A stretch of DNA of 64,000 nt, from the NCBI RefSeq assembly GCF_000337835.1, contig NZ_AOLM01000004.1, forward strand, positions 1-64,000. The letters are read 5' to 3'. Of this stretch, positions 55,538-63,752 are shown piece by piece. The notes under the pieces were generated by a model. That model was not told the origin of the DNA and did not search any database. It saw nothing but the letters and a program-made list of their open reading frames with translations. Numbering within the stretch: the stretch's first letter is position 1; each line of letters opens with the position of its first letter. Made by a program: the position numbers and the translations under genes. This DNA is from Haloferax sulfurifontis ATCC BAA-897. Its GTDB lineage: Archaea > Halobacteriota > Halobacteria > Halobacteriales > Haloferacaceae.

Positions 55538-56536
55538 ATGAAGAAACTCATCAACGAACCCGGAGCGGTCGTAGACGAGATGCTCGACGGGATGGTCGCG
55601 GCGCACCCCGAACTCCGCCGGCTCGACGGCACGAACGTCCTCGTCCGCGGCGACGCGCCGGTCGAGGGGAAGGTCGCGGTCGTCTCCGGCGGCGGGTCGG
55701 GCCACGAGCCGACGCACGCGGGCTATCTCGGCGAGGGGATGCTCGACGGCGCGGCGGCCGGTGAGGTCTTCACCTCGCCGACGGCCGACCAGTTGAACGA
55801 GATGATTCAGGCGACGGACGCGGGCGAGGGCGTCCTCTGCGTCGTCAAGAACTACGAGGGCGACGTGATGAACTTCGACACCGCCGCCGAGATGGCCGCG
55901 ATGGAGGGCGTCGATGTCGAGCAGGTCGTCGTCAACGACGACGTGGCCGTCGAGGACTCGCTGTACACGTCGGGTCGTCGCGGCGTCGCGGGCACCATCT
56001 TCGTCCACAAATGCGCCGGCGCGAAGGCCGCCGCGGGCGGCGACCTCGCCGAGGTCAAAGCGGTCGCGGAGAAGGTCATCGACAACGTGCGCACGATGGG
56101 CATGGCGCTGACATCCTGTGTCACCCCGGAGAAGGGCGAACCGACGTTCGACCTCGGCGAGGACGAAATCGAACTCGGCATCGGCATCCACGGCGAGCCG
56201 GGCACCGAGCGCGCCGACGTCATGAGCGCCGACGAGATTACCGAGCACCTGACCGAGAACGTCCTCGACGACCTCGACCTCGGCGAGGGCGAGGAGGTCG
56301 TCACGATGGTCAACGGTATGGGCGGCACGCCGCTTTCGGAGCTGTACATCGTCAACCGCAAGCTCCAGTCCATCCTCAACGACCGCGGCGTCGAGACGTG
56401 GGACGCGTGGGTCGGCGACTACATGACCTCCCTCGACATGATGGGCTGTTCGGTCTCCGTGCTCCGCGTCGACGACGAACTGAAGGAACTCCTCGGCGCG
56501 CCCGCGGAGACGCCCGGCCTGACGGTCACCGAGTAA
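55538..56536 (+). CDS. dhaK: Dihydroxyacetone kinase, substrate-binding subunit DhaK
   Basis: A 332-residue DhaK. Substrate residues typical of the family are visible: GGGSGHEPTHAGYLGEGMLDG (residues about 46-66, with the Gly-rich loop and the His of HEPTHAGY that is a candidate for the dihydroxyacetone adduct) and VKNYEGDVMNFDTA. The PTS-dependent kinase binds dihydroxyacetone covalently through a His and passes it phosphate from DhaL-ADP. CCTTATCG at 55510-55517 lies 25-28 nt before the ATG. dhaL and dhaM follow on the same strand. Confidence 0.96.
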   Translation: MKKLINEPGAVVDEMLDGMVAAHPELRRLDGTNVLVRGDAPVEGKVAVVSGGGSGHEPTHAGYLGEGMLDGAAAGEVFTSPTADQLNEMIQATDAGEGVLCVVKNYEGDVMNFDTAAEMAAMEGVDVEQVVVNDDVAVEDSLYTSGRRGVAGTIFVHKCAGAKAAAGGDLAEVKAVAEKVIDNVRTMGMALTSCVTPEKGEPTFDLGEDEIELGIGIHGEPGTERADVMSADEITEHLTENVLDDLDLGEGEEVVTMVNGMGGTPLSELYIVNRKLQSILNDRGVETWDAWVGDYMTSLDMMGCSVSVLRVDDELKELLGAPAETPGLTVTE

Positions 56537-56642
56537 GTCGGACGCACCGCCGCCGAGCGCGCGACGACCTCCGCCGCGAACTCCCGGCGGCGACCCCCGA
56601 CACGTCCCCGATTTTTGCGGCAGAACAGTCTCGCGGGACAAG

Positions 56643-56651
56643 GGATTAACC
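56643..56651 (+). promoter_or_regulatory. TATA box of dhaL
   Basis: GGATTAACC is centred 26 nt before the dhaL ATG at 56673, so dhaL-dhaM can be transcribed apart from dhaK, 136 nt upstream. Confidence 0.5.
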
Positions 56652-56672
56652 CCCGGCCGACGAAGGTCAGCC

Positions 56673-57371
56673 ATGGCTGACTCAGAGACACAACGCGAAG
56701 CGGTGCTGGACGCGCTCGACAACGTCGCCGAGCGCCTCGCCGAGGAGAAGGAGTATCTCACGGACCTCGACTCCGCCATCGGCGACGCCGACCACGGCGC
56801 GAACATGGAGCGCGGCTTCGGCAAGGCCGCCGAAAAGCGCGAGGAGTTCGCCGAGATGGAGCCGAACGAGGTCGTCAAGAACGTCGGGACGACGCTCATC
56901 TCGAACGTCGGCGGGGCCTCCGGCCCCCTCTACGGCGGCTCTATCATGTTCGCCAGCCAGGAGTTCGAAGACGGCATCACCGCCGAGACTTCGGTGGCGT
57001 TCGCCGAGGCGTACCTCGACAAGGTCAAGGACCGCGGCGGCGCGCAGGTCGGCGCGAAGACGATGGTCGACGCGCTCGTCCCCGCCGTCCACACCTACAA
57101 GAAGTCCGTCGAGCAGGACGACCTCCCGCCGCTCGAAGCGCTCGCCAAGGCCGTCGACGCGGCCGAGCGCGGCGTCGCCTTCACCGTCCCCATCAAGGCG
57201 ATGAAGGGCCGCGCGTCGTTCCTCGACTGGCGCTCGGTCGGCCACCAGGACCCCGGCGCGACGAGCACGCTGTTCATCCTCGAAGAACTGCTTGAGACCG
57301 CAGAAGAGTACCTCGATGGCGAGGTCGACCGCGACGCGCGGGCCGAAGACGCCGTCGGGAGGGACGAATGA
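56673..57371 (+). CDS. dhaL: Dihydroxyacetone kinase, ADP-binding subunit DhaL
   Basis: A 232-residue DhaL. The nucleotide/Mg motif DSAIGDADHGANMERGF near residue 34 holds the Asp ligands, and GGASGPLYGGSIMFASQEF and GAKTMVDALVPAVHTY form the ADP pocket. DhaL keeps ADP bound and is rephosphorylated by DhaM. It overlaps dhaM by 4 nt. Confidence 0.95.
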   Translation: MADSETQREAVLDALDNVAERLAEEKEYLTDLDSAIGDADHGANMERGFGKAAEKREEFAEMEPNEVVKNVGTTLISNVGGASGPLYGGSIMFASQEFEDGITAETSVAFAEAYLDKVKDRGGAQVGAKTMVDALVPAVHTYKKSVEQDDLPPLEALAKAVDAAERGVAFTVPIKAMKGRASFLDWRSVGHQDPGATSTLFILEELLETAEEYLDGEVDRDARAEDAVGRDE

Positions 57372-57754
57372 TCGGTCTCGTCGTCGTCTCGCACAGCGCG
57401 AAGGCGGCCGAGGGAATCGCGGAGGTCGCGGCGCAGATGGGCGGCGGCAACGCCCGCATCGTCCCCGCCGGCGGCGACGAAGACGGCATCGGCACCTCGC
57501 CGGACCGCATCCGCGAGGGCATCGAGGAGGCGGACGACGGCGACGGCGTCGTCGTCCTCGTGGACCTCGGGAGCGCCGTGATGAACGCGGAACTCGCCAT
57601 CGAGATGGCGATGGACTCCGAGGCGGTCATCGCGGACGCGCCGGTGCTGGAGGGCACGCTCAACGCGGCCGTCGAGACGACGAGCAAGAAGGCGACGCTC
57701 GACTCGGTCGTCGAGCGCGCCGAGGACGCCCGCGACTACCGGAAGCTGAACTGA
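57368..57754 (+). CDS. dhaM: Dihydroxyacetone kinase phosphotransfer subunit DhaM (EIIA-mannose type)
   Basis: A 128-residue phosphohistidine carrier of the EIIA-Man fold. The active-site His is His9 in VVVSHSAKAAEGI, GGGNARIVPAGGDEDGIGTS follows, and DGVVVLVDLGSAVMNAELAIE is the family helix. Unlike Escherichia coli DhaM, it has no fused HPr or enzyme I domain, so phosphate must come from a separate HPr, and the ptsH2 gene is 110 nt downstream on the other strand. ATGA overlap with dhaL and a GGAGG ribosome-binding site a few bases upstream support coupled translation. Confidence 0.94.
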   Translation: MIGLVVVSHSAKAAEGIAEVAAQMGGGNARIVPAGGDEDGIGTSPDRIREGIEEADDGDGVVVLVDLGSAVMNAELAIEMAMDSEAVIADAPVLEGTLNAAVETTSKKATLDSVVERAEDARDYRKLN

Positions 57755-57861
57755 GTCGTCAGGGACGACCCGGGCGTCCGGGCCACCGACCGACCCGAAA
57801 AGAGACCGCCGCGCGACGCGGCGGCTCGCAGTTCCGTTTCGGTTCGTTTCGGTTCGTTTCC

Positions 57862-58137
57862 TTATTCTTCGTCGCCGGCTTCGGGCGTCGACAGCACTTC
57901 TTCGAGCGCGTCGAGCGCGGCCTCCGCGTCGTCGCCGTCGGCGACGAGGCGAACCTCCTCGCCGTGGCCGACGCCGAGGCCGGTGACGGCGAGCATGCTG
58001 GCGGCGGGGACGAGGTCGTCCTCGTCGGCGCGGCCGAGTTGGATGTCGGCGTCGAAGGAGTTCGCGGTCTCGACGAACTGGGAGGCGGGACGAGCGTGCA
58101 GGCCGTCTTTCGGGACGACGGCGACGATGCGTTCCAT
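57862..58137 (-). CDS. ptsH2: Phosphocarrier protein HPr
   Basis: A 91-residue HPr. The phosphorylatable His is His14 in KDGLHARPASQFVE, and Ser46 in PAASMLAVTGLG matches the regulatory Ser of Gram-positive HPr, though no HPr kinase is known to me in haloarchaea. The protein would hand phosphate from enzyme I to EIIA domains such as DhaM. GCGATAAC on the minus strand about 27 nt before the ATG supports the start. The gene points toward dhaM and lies downstream of glpK and the facilitator gene, from which it could also be co-transcribed. Confidence 0.94.
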   Translation of the reverse strand: MERIVAVVPKDGLHARPASQFVETANSFDADIQLGRADEDDLVPAASMLAVTGLGVGHGEEVRLVADGDDAEAALDALEEVLSTPEAGDEE

Positions 58138-58160
58138 ACGTCGGGTATCGACCGCGGAGC

Positions 58161-58171
58161 GTTATCGCTAC
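58161..58171 (-). promoter_or_regulatory. TATA-like box of ptsH2
   Basis: TAGCGATAAC on the minus strand is centred about 27 nt before the ptsH2 ATG. A second route is read-through from the facilitator gene 97 nt upstream. Confidence 0.45.
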
Positions 58172-58233
58172 CGGTTGCGGAACGCGGCGACAAAAAACCG
58201 TGAACGACGGGTGCGGGGCCGGGGCGTTCGGGT

Positions 58234-59277
58234 TTAGAGCCCGAGGTACGCCGCGTTGGGGATGACCCCGAGGAGGAACAGCACGCCGAGGATGAGCGAG
58301 TAGATGGTAATCGACATCGCCGGCGGGTCCACGTGGGTCCCGGAGTGGGAGTAGGCGACGCGCTGGGTGACCTCACCGAGGAGCGCGCCCACGAGACCGC
58401 CGACCGCGGCGGCCACGAGGATGAGCGGTTCGCTCCCGCCGACCATCGGCGCGGCGACCGCCGCGAACGACGAGCCGCCGAGCGTGATGTGGTGGGTGAC
58501 GGGGAAGTTCTCGACGCCGAGCTGTAAGAACAGCAGGCTCGCCGCGGAGATGCCGTACCCGAGGAAGAAGCTCCCGGTGACGAGCCACGCCCATCCGCCG
58601 AGGACGCCGGCCGCGAGGCCGATGACGGAGACGTTGGCCCACTTGTACTGCTGGGGGAGCCACGGCTCGACCGCCAGTCGGTCGCTCCCGTCGCCGCGGA
58701 GCGTGCCCTTTTCGAACGGCGTCATGTCGAGGTAACCGTCGCCGGCGGGCGTGCCGATAAGCGGGTAGTCGAACGCGAGGCGGGCGATGAGCGCCGTCGT
58801 CATGACCGACAGCGCGACGCCGTCGAGCGGGAGGCCGATACCGCTGGAGATGCGGGCGATGAGCAGGCCGAGCACGCCGAAGACGCCGCCGATGGCGAGC
58901 ACGTCGGGTCGAGTCCCGAACGCGTGCAGGATGTTCTTGCCGTCGACGTCGAACTCGGCGTTCTTGCCGGCGTAGGCGCTGGCCGCGACGCCGGCCGCGA
59001 ACACGATGTGCGGGCCGACGAACGGGCCGAACCCGATACTACCGGTGATGCCCGTACCGAGCTCGCCGGCGGTGACGAGGTCCGCGCCTTCGAGCTGTCG
59101 GATGACCGTCCCCGCCGTCTCGCCGAGGAGCACGACGAAGCCGGTGAAGACGAACGAGGGGAGCGCCCCGACGGACGCGCCGAACATCCCGCCCGCGAAC
59201 GCCGCGAGCAGGAGGACGACGAACCGCTCGGCGCTGACGCCGATGACCGGAATCTGGAGTGCGAATGTTTCGAACAC
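58234..59277 (-). CDS. Membrane protein, putative glycerol facilitator
   Basis: A 347-residue polytopic protein with about nine hydrophobic helices. It does not contain the NPA boxes of aquaglyceroporins, so it is not a classical GlpF. Gly-rich motifs recur (GASVGALPSFVF, GITGSIGFGPFVGPHIVFAAG). In H. volcanii the gene in this position, cotranscribed with glpK, was proposed as a glycerol facilitator, called glpX there as I recall; that assignment is by position. The GTG start at 59277 lies 3 nt after the glpK stop codon, and GGAGGAG overlaps that stop region. Confidence 0.75.
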   Translation of the reverse strand: MFETFALQIPVIGVSAERFVVLLLAAFAGGMFGASVGALPSFVFTGFVVLLGETAGTVIRQLEGADLVTAGELGTGITGSIGFGPFVGPHIVFAAGVAASAYAGKNAEFDVDGKNILHAFGTRPDVLAIGGVFGVLGLLIARISSGIGLPLDGVALSVMTTALIARLAFDYPLIGTPAGDGYLDMTPFEKGTLRGDGSDRLAVEPWLPQQYKWANVSVIGLAAGVLGGWAWLVTGSFFLGYGISAASLLFLQLGVENFPVTHHITLGGSSFAAVAAPMVGGSEPLILVAAAVGGLVGALLGEVTQRVAYSHSGTHVDPPAMSITIYSLILGVLFLLGVIPNAAYLGL

Positions 59278-59280
59278 GTG

Positions 59281-60813
59281 TTACTCCTCCCGTGCCCAGT
59301 CGAGCGAGCGGTCGACGGCCTCTTTCCAGCGGCCGTAGCGCGCTTCGACGTTCTGTGGGTCTTTCGGGGCGAACTCGCGGTCGACCTGCCAGTTCTCGCG
59401 GAGTTCGTCGAGCGTCTCCCAGTAGCCGACGGCGAGGCCGGCGGCGTAGGCCGCGCCGAGGGCGGTCGTCTCGTCGACCTGCGGGCGGACGATTTCCGTG
59501 TCGAGGATGTTCGACTGGAGCTGGCAGAGGAAGTTGTTCTTGACAGCGCCGCCGTCGACGCGGAGACTGGAGAGGTCGATGTCGCTGTCGGACTGCATCG
59601 CTTCGGCGACGTCGCGCGTCTGGAACGCGATGGATTCGAGCGTCGCGCGGACGATGTGCTCGCGGCGGGTGCCGCGGGTCATGCCGACGATGGTGCCGCG
59701 GGCGCGCTGGTCCCAGTGGGGCGCACCGAGGCCCGTGAACGCGGGGACGAAGTAGACGCCGTCGGTGGACTCGACCGACCGAGCAAGCTTCTCGGACTCG
59801 GCGGCGTTGTCGATGAGCGTCATGTCTTCGAGCCACTCGATAGCCGCGCCCGTGATGAAGATAGAGCCTTCGAGGGCGTACTGGACCGGCTCACCGGAGC
59901 GCTGGAAGCCGACGGTGGTGAGGAGGCCGTGTTCCGACATGACCGCCTCGTCGCCGGTGTTCATCAGCATGAACGAGCCGGTACCGTAGGTGTTCTTCGC
60001 GTCGCCCGCGTCGAAACACGTCTGGCCGAACAGCGCGGCCTGCTGGTCGCCGAGCGCGCCGGAGACGGGGACTTCCGCGCCGAGGAAGCCGTCCGCGTCG
60101 GTCTCGCCGTAGTGGTCGTCGTCGGACGACGGGCGGACCTCGGGGAGGAGCTCGCGCGGGACGTTGAACTCCTCGAGGAGTTCGTCGTCCCACTCCATGT
60201 CGTGGATGTTGAACAGCATGGTCCGCGACGCGTTCGTCACGTCCGTGATGTGGTTCCCCGTCAGGTTGTAGATGAGCCACGTGTCGATGGTCCCGACCGC
60301 GAGCTCGCCGTCGGCGGCACGGTCTCGGATGTCTTCGGGCCGAGAGCGCTGGAGCTTGATGGGGTCGGAGTTGTCGAGTAGCCACTCGGCTTTCGTCGCA
60401 GAGAAGTACGCGTCGGGTTCGAGCCCCGTCTTGGCGCGCACGTCGTCGGTCTTGCCGTCCGCTTCGAGCGTCTCGATGCGGTCGGTCGTCCGACGGTCCT
60501 GCCAGACGATTGCGTTGTGAATCGGCTGTCCGGTCTCACGGTCCCAGATGAGCGTCGTCTCGCGCTGGTTCGTGATACCGATAGCTTCCAACTGCTCGGC
60601 GTCGAGCCCGGCGCTCGAAAGCGCCGCGTCGATGACCTTCTTCGTGTTGTCCCAAATCTCGTTTGCGTCGTGTTCGACCCAACCGGGCTCTGGGTAGATC
60701 TGTTCGTGCTTCTCGTAAGCGTTGGCGACCACCTTGCCGTCGTGGTCGAACACCATGAACCGCGTGCCTGTGGTGCCTTGGTCGATGGCACCGACGTAAG
60801 TTTCTCCTGACAT
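59281..60813 (-). CDS. glpK: Glycerol kinase
   Basis: A 510-residue FGGY-family kinase that phosphorylates glycerol to sn-glycerol-3-phosphate. The ATP and substrate motifs are present: AIDQGTTGTRFMVFDHDG, TNQRETTLIWDRETG, GALGDQQAALFGQTCF and YALEGSIFITGAAIEWL. In Firmicutes, HPr phosphorylates a His in the sequence YHFFG; the corresponding position here reads DGFLG, so this control is apparently absent. It leads an operon with the facilitator gene and ptsH2. Confidence 0.97.
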   Translation of the reverse strand: MSGETYVGAIDQGTTGTRFMVFDHDGKVVANAYEKHEQIYPEPGWVEHDANEIWDNTKKVIDAALSSAGLDAEQLEAIGITNQRETTLIWDRETGQPIHNAIVWQDRRTTDRIETLEADGKTDDVRAKTGLEPDAYFSATKAEWLLDNSDPIKLQRSRPEDIRDRAADGELAVGTIDTWLIYNLTGNHITDVTNASRTMLFNIHDMEWDDELLEEFNVPRELLPEVRPSSDDDHYGETDADGFLGAEVPVSGALGDQQAALFGQTCFDAGDAKNTYGTGSFMLMNTGDEAVMSEHGLLTTVGFQRSGEPVQYALEGSIFITGAAIEWLEDMTLIDNAAESEKLARSVESTDGVYFVPAFTGLGAPHWDQRARGTIVGMTRGTRREHIVRATLESIAFQTRDVAEAMQSDSDIDLSSLRVDGGAVKNNFLCQLQSNILDTEIVRPQVDETTALGAAYAAGLAVGYWETLDELRENWQVDREFAPKDPQNVEARYGRWKEAVDRSLDWAREE

Positions 60814-60834
60814 TTCTAACCAACCTCGATACGA

Positions 60835-60851
60835 ACTCTCGGTGTGAGAGT
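60835..60851 (-). promoter_or_regulatory. Inverted repeat in the glpK leader
   Basis: ACTCTC and GAGAGT are separated by 5 nt and sit 22-38 nt before the glpK ATG, downstream of the TATA box. It could be an operator or an RNA hairpin. Confidence 0.55.
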
Positions 60852-60877
60852 CCTACCACTACAAACGTGTACAAATT

Positions 60878-60894
60878 ATATGATAAATGTTTCT
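60878..60894 (-). promoter_or_regulatory. TATA region of glpK
   Basis: The plus strand reads ATTATATGATAAATG; on the minus strand CATTTATCATATAAT lies about 70 nt before the glpK ATG, giving a leader of about 40-45 nt. Confidence 0.55.
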
Positions 60895-61050
60895 TTACTA
60901 CTCCCTCGCATAATGTGACGACTAAAATTGGGTTAGAAGCCGTTAAACGCTTGAATTCGGGGAGTACTATTTCACACGGGCGCTTTTTCGGACGTTTTAA
61001 TCAATGAGGGTGATCCGTGGACAGAACGGCCGCGGCCGCCGAGTAACGGG

Positions 61051-61093
61051 AAAAAACGGCGATTTAGGGGCAATATAGCCCGCAAAATCGCCG
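61051..61093 (-). terminator. Probable terminator of glpABC
   Basis: On the minus strand the arms CGGCGATTT/AAATCGCCG (61057-61065 and 61085-61093) and an inner GGGC/GCCC pair form a hairpin. The hairpin is followed by six T residues (plus-strand A run 61051-61056). It lies about 85 nt past the glpC stop codon. Confidence 0.65.
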
Positions 61094-61176
61094 GCGACTC
61101 GGCGCGCGCGCTGAGCGCGACGACGTTTGAGTGGTCCGGCGCTCGAACGGAGCGGGTCGTCAGCCGTGCGCGCGTG

Positions 61177-62487
61177 TCAGACCAGCGCCTCTTCGAGGAG
61201 TTGGAGCGGGTGTTTGATGTCGTACCCCGTCCCGTGTTCCATCTGCATCGAGCAGGTCGGACACTCGGTCATGCCGACGCTCCCCTGTGCGTGCTCCATG
61301 TGGTCGAACATGTCCGCGCCTATCTGCATCGACTTGTCGTATTTTTCTTCCTTCCAGCCGTAAGTGCCGGAGATGCCGGAACAGGAGTCGCCGACGTCCT
61401 CGATTTCGACGCCGTCGAGCTGGCGGAACAGCTCGACCGCCTGCCGGTCGAGGCCCTGATTGCGGCCGTGACACGGCGCGTGGTACGCGAAGGCTTGGTC
61501 GTCGACCGAGGCCTCGCGAACCGCGCCTTCGAGGTCCTCGTGGATGCGGAGGTACTCCAGCGCCTCGTAGGTGTGCGCCGAGAGGTCCTCGATGCCGTCG
61601 ATGTCGAACAGTTCGGGGTACTCCTGGCGGAGCGACATCGAACAGGAGGTACACGACGCGATAATGTCGTAGCCCTCGGGGATGAGCCCCGCGAAGTTGT
61701 CGACGTTGATGCCGGCGGCGCGCTTGGCGTCGTCGAGCATGCCGTTCGCGAACATCGGCGTCCCCGAACAGCGCTGTTTGGGGACGACGACCTCGTAGCC
61801 GAACGACTCGAAGACGCGGACCATCGCCTTGCCCACCTCGGGCGTGTTGTAGTTGGAGTAACAGCCGTGGAAGTAGGCGACGCGCTTTTCCTCGGAGCGG
61901 ACCTGCGGGCCGCCGCGTTCGTTCCACCACTCGCGGAACGTCTGGGTGGCGAACTCGGGGAAGTCGCGCTCGGCCGTGACGCCGAGCACTTTCTCGTTTA
62001 TCCGCTGGACGACCGAGTTGCCCATGACGGCGTTCGCCAGCCGCGGGAACATGGCTCCCAGCTGGGCGAGCGTGCCGTAGTTGGCGAGGATGCGGTTGCG
62101 GATGTACTCCCGCGAGAGCTTGTCCATCTCCTCGTCGACGTACTCGCCGCGGGCCGTGTTGTGCATCTGGCTGAGCGGGACGCCCGACGGACAGGCGTCG
62201 TCACAGCGCATGCAGTTCGAACACGACATGATGGAGTCGTCGACGGCCTCGTCTTCCTTGCGCTTGAGCCGCCACTGCTCGGGACCCTGGAACTTCGGCC
62301 CGGGGAACTCGTCGTCGACTTCGGCGACCGGGCAGGACACGTCGCAGGCGGTACACTTGTAACAGTTGTCCGCGCCGGGACGGAGGTCCATGTCGGTGCT
62401 GTCGGGGAACACCTCGACGGCCTCGAAGTCGTCTGTCTGTGCGTCGGGGGTCAGCGTTGGATTGCCTGGGGATTCTGCGTCGCTCAT
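61177..62487 (-). CDS. glpC: Glycerol-3-phosphate dehydrogenase subunit C
   Basis: A 436-residue iron-sulfur subunit of the membrane-bound anaerobic-type enzyme. Two ferredoxin-type clusters are visible: CYKCTACDVSCPVAE (near residue 42) and CSNCMRCDDACPSG. Two cysteine-rich CCG domains follow, FHGCYSNYNTPEVG...RCSGTPMF and PCHGRNQGLDRQ...SCSGISGTYG. They pass electrons from GlpA toward the membrane quinone. Its ATG overlaps the glpB stop codon by 4 nt, with GAGGAGG 7 nt upstream. Confidence 0.96.
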   Translation of the reverse strand: MSDAESPGNPTLTPDAQTDDFEAVEVFPDSTDMDLRPGADNCYKCTACDVSCPVAEVDDEFPGPKFQGPEQWRLKRKEDEAVDDSIMSCSNCMRCDDACPSGVPLSQMHNTARGEYVDEEMDKLSREYIRNRILANYGTLAQLGAMFPRLANAVMGNSVVQRINEKVLGVTAERDFPEFATQTFREWWNERGGPQVRSEEKRVAYFHGCYSNYNTPEVGKAMVRVFESFGYEVVVPKQRCSGTPMFANGMLDDAKRAAGINVDNFAGLIPEGYDIIASCTSCSMSLRQEYPELFDIDGIEDLSAHTYEALEYLRIHEDLEGAVREASVDDQAFAYHAPCHGRNQGLDRQAVELFRQLDGVEIEDVGDSCSGISGTYGWKEEKYDKSMQIGADMFDHMEHAQGSVGMTECPTCSMQMEHGTGYDIKHPLQLLEEALV

Positions 62488-63752
62488 CTGGTTGCCTCCT
62501 CGCCCGCGAGGCGGCCGGCGACGGCACCCGTCGCCAAAGAGACGCCGCTCGCGGATTTCTCGCGCGCCACGTCGGCACCGCCGACGACGCCGCCCGCGGC
62601 GCGCAGGTTCTCGAAGTGCAGTTCGCCGTCTTCGTCGGTCGGCCGGAGTTCGTCGTCGGGGACGACGCCGAAGCGCGCGAACGCGTGGTCGCCGAACGCC
62701 TCGGGCTCGGACCAGTCGTAGCGGTCCTCGGGGTGCGGGACGTGACAGCCGAAGACGGGCTCCGTGACCGATTCGCGGTCGGAGTCGAGGCCCTTGCCGA
62801 CGAGGCCGCCCGTCGCGAGGACGACCTGATCGGCCGAGTAGGGCGTCGGTCGGCTCTTCTGGTCGACGATGACGGTCTCGACGCGGCCGTCTTCGGCCTC
62901 GAAATCGACCGCCGGGTTGCCCGCCGAGATGCGGACGCCCGCCTCGTCGAGCGCGTCGAACAGGATGTCTTCGAGCTTGAGTCCGAGCAGGCTCGGCGGG
63001 CCGGTCGGCACCTCGAAGACGGGGACGCCGAGGCGGTCCGAAAGCTCCTCGCGGACCGCCTCGTCGTGGTCGTCGCCGAGCATCGCCGGGAAGCCGACGC
63101 GCGACTCGCCGTCCAGTTCCTCGGCGACGGTGTCGGCGAGGACGGAGCGGACCGTGCCGCCCGCGACTTCCTCGTCGCGGTCGAGGGCCTTGGCGAACCG
63201 CGTCACCTTCGCGTCGGCGCGGAACCGCTTGGGGAACTCGACGGTGACGCCGCGGGCCGAAAACGGCACGCCGGCGGCCGCGAGGTGGTCGGCCGCGACG
63301 GGGGCGTCGAAGTCCGTGAGGCCCGCGAAGCCCACCAGAAGCGTGTCGCCAGACGAACTGGCGAGGCCGGGCGCGACCGACTCGGGGTAGCGCGCGGTCG
63401 GCTTCACCGCGCCGCCGTGAGTCATCACGAGCGCGTTCGAGTCGGTGTGGCCGCCGCGGTAGGCGTCGCCGACCGCCTCGTCGAAGACGCGGAGCCCGGC
63501 GCGGACGCCGTCCTCGCCGACGACGCGGTAGGGGTGGCCCTCCGGGAGCGCGTCGAGGCCGGCGAAGGGGTCCGAAAGCGGACCGTCGCCGCCGGCGTGC
63601 CCGAGCACGTCGACGAGGCCGCTGGCCTGTCGGAGCGTGCTCTTCTTGTGGGCGAGCAGGCGCACGCGAGCGCCCGTCTCCGCGGCCGAGAGCGCGGCCG
63701 TGCAGGCGGCGATACCGCCGCCGATGACGAGCACGTCGTCAGTTATCGCCAT
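62484..63752 (-). CDS. glpB: Glycerol-3-phosphate dehydrogenase subunit B
   Basis: A 422-residue flavin-type subunit with an N-terminal nucleotide-binding fold, DDVLVIGGGIAACTAALSAAE, and SGLVDVLGHAG as family signature; GGLVGKGLDSDRESVTE is a late conserved turn. It helps anchor and transfer electrons in GlpABC. The ATG at 63752 (MAITDDVLV) is chosen over a GTG 6 nt upstream because that GTG is the end of the ribosome-binding site GGAGGTG. The start overlaps the end of glpA by 14 nt. Confidence 0.94.
   Translation of the reverse strand: MAITDDVLVIGGGIAACTAALSAAETGARVRLLAHKKSTLRQASGLVDVLGHAGGDGPLSDPFAGLDALPEGHPYRVVGEDGVRAGLRVFDEAVGDAYRGGHTDSNALVMTHGGAVKPTARYPESVAPGLASSSGDTLLVGFAGLTDFDAPVAADHLAAAGVPFSARGVTVEFPKRFRADAKVTRFAKALDRDEEVAGGTVRSVLADTVAEELDGESRVGFPAMLGDDHDEAVREELSDRLGVPVFEVPTGPPSLLGLKLEDILFDALDEAGVRISAGNPAVDFEAEDGRVETVIVDQKSRPTPYSADQVVLATGGLVGKGLDSDRESVTEPVFGCHVPHPEDRYDWSEPEAFGDHAFARFGVVPDDELRPTDEDGELHFENLRAAGGVVGGADVAREKSASGVSLATGAVAGRLAGEEATR

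Larger units (their letters stand above)
60814..61176. other. glpK-glpC intergenic region
   Basis: A 363-nt gap. It contains the glpK promoter and leader dyad, an AT-rich stretch (60878-60910) and the glpABC terminator-like hairpin. I see no protein gene. Confidence 0.7.

Noticed and set aside
58234..59277. Classical GlpF aquaglyceroporin
   Set aside because: It has no NPA motifs and more helices than the family; only operon position supports a glycerol role.
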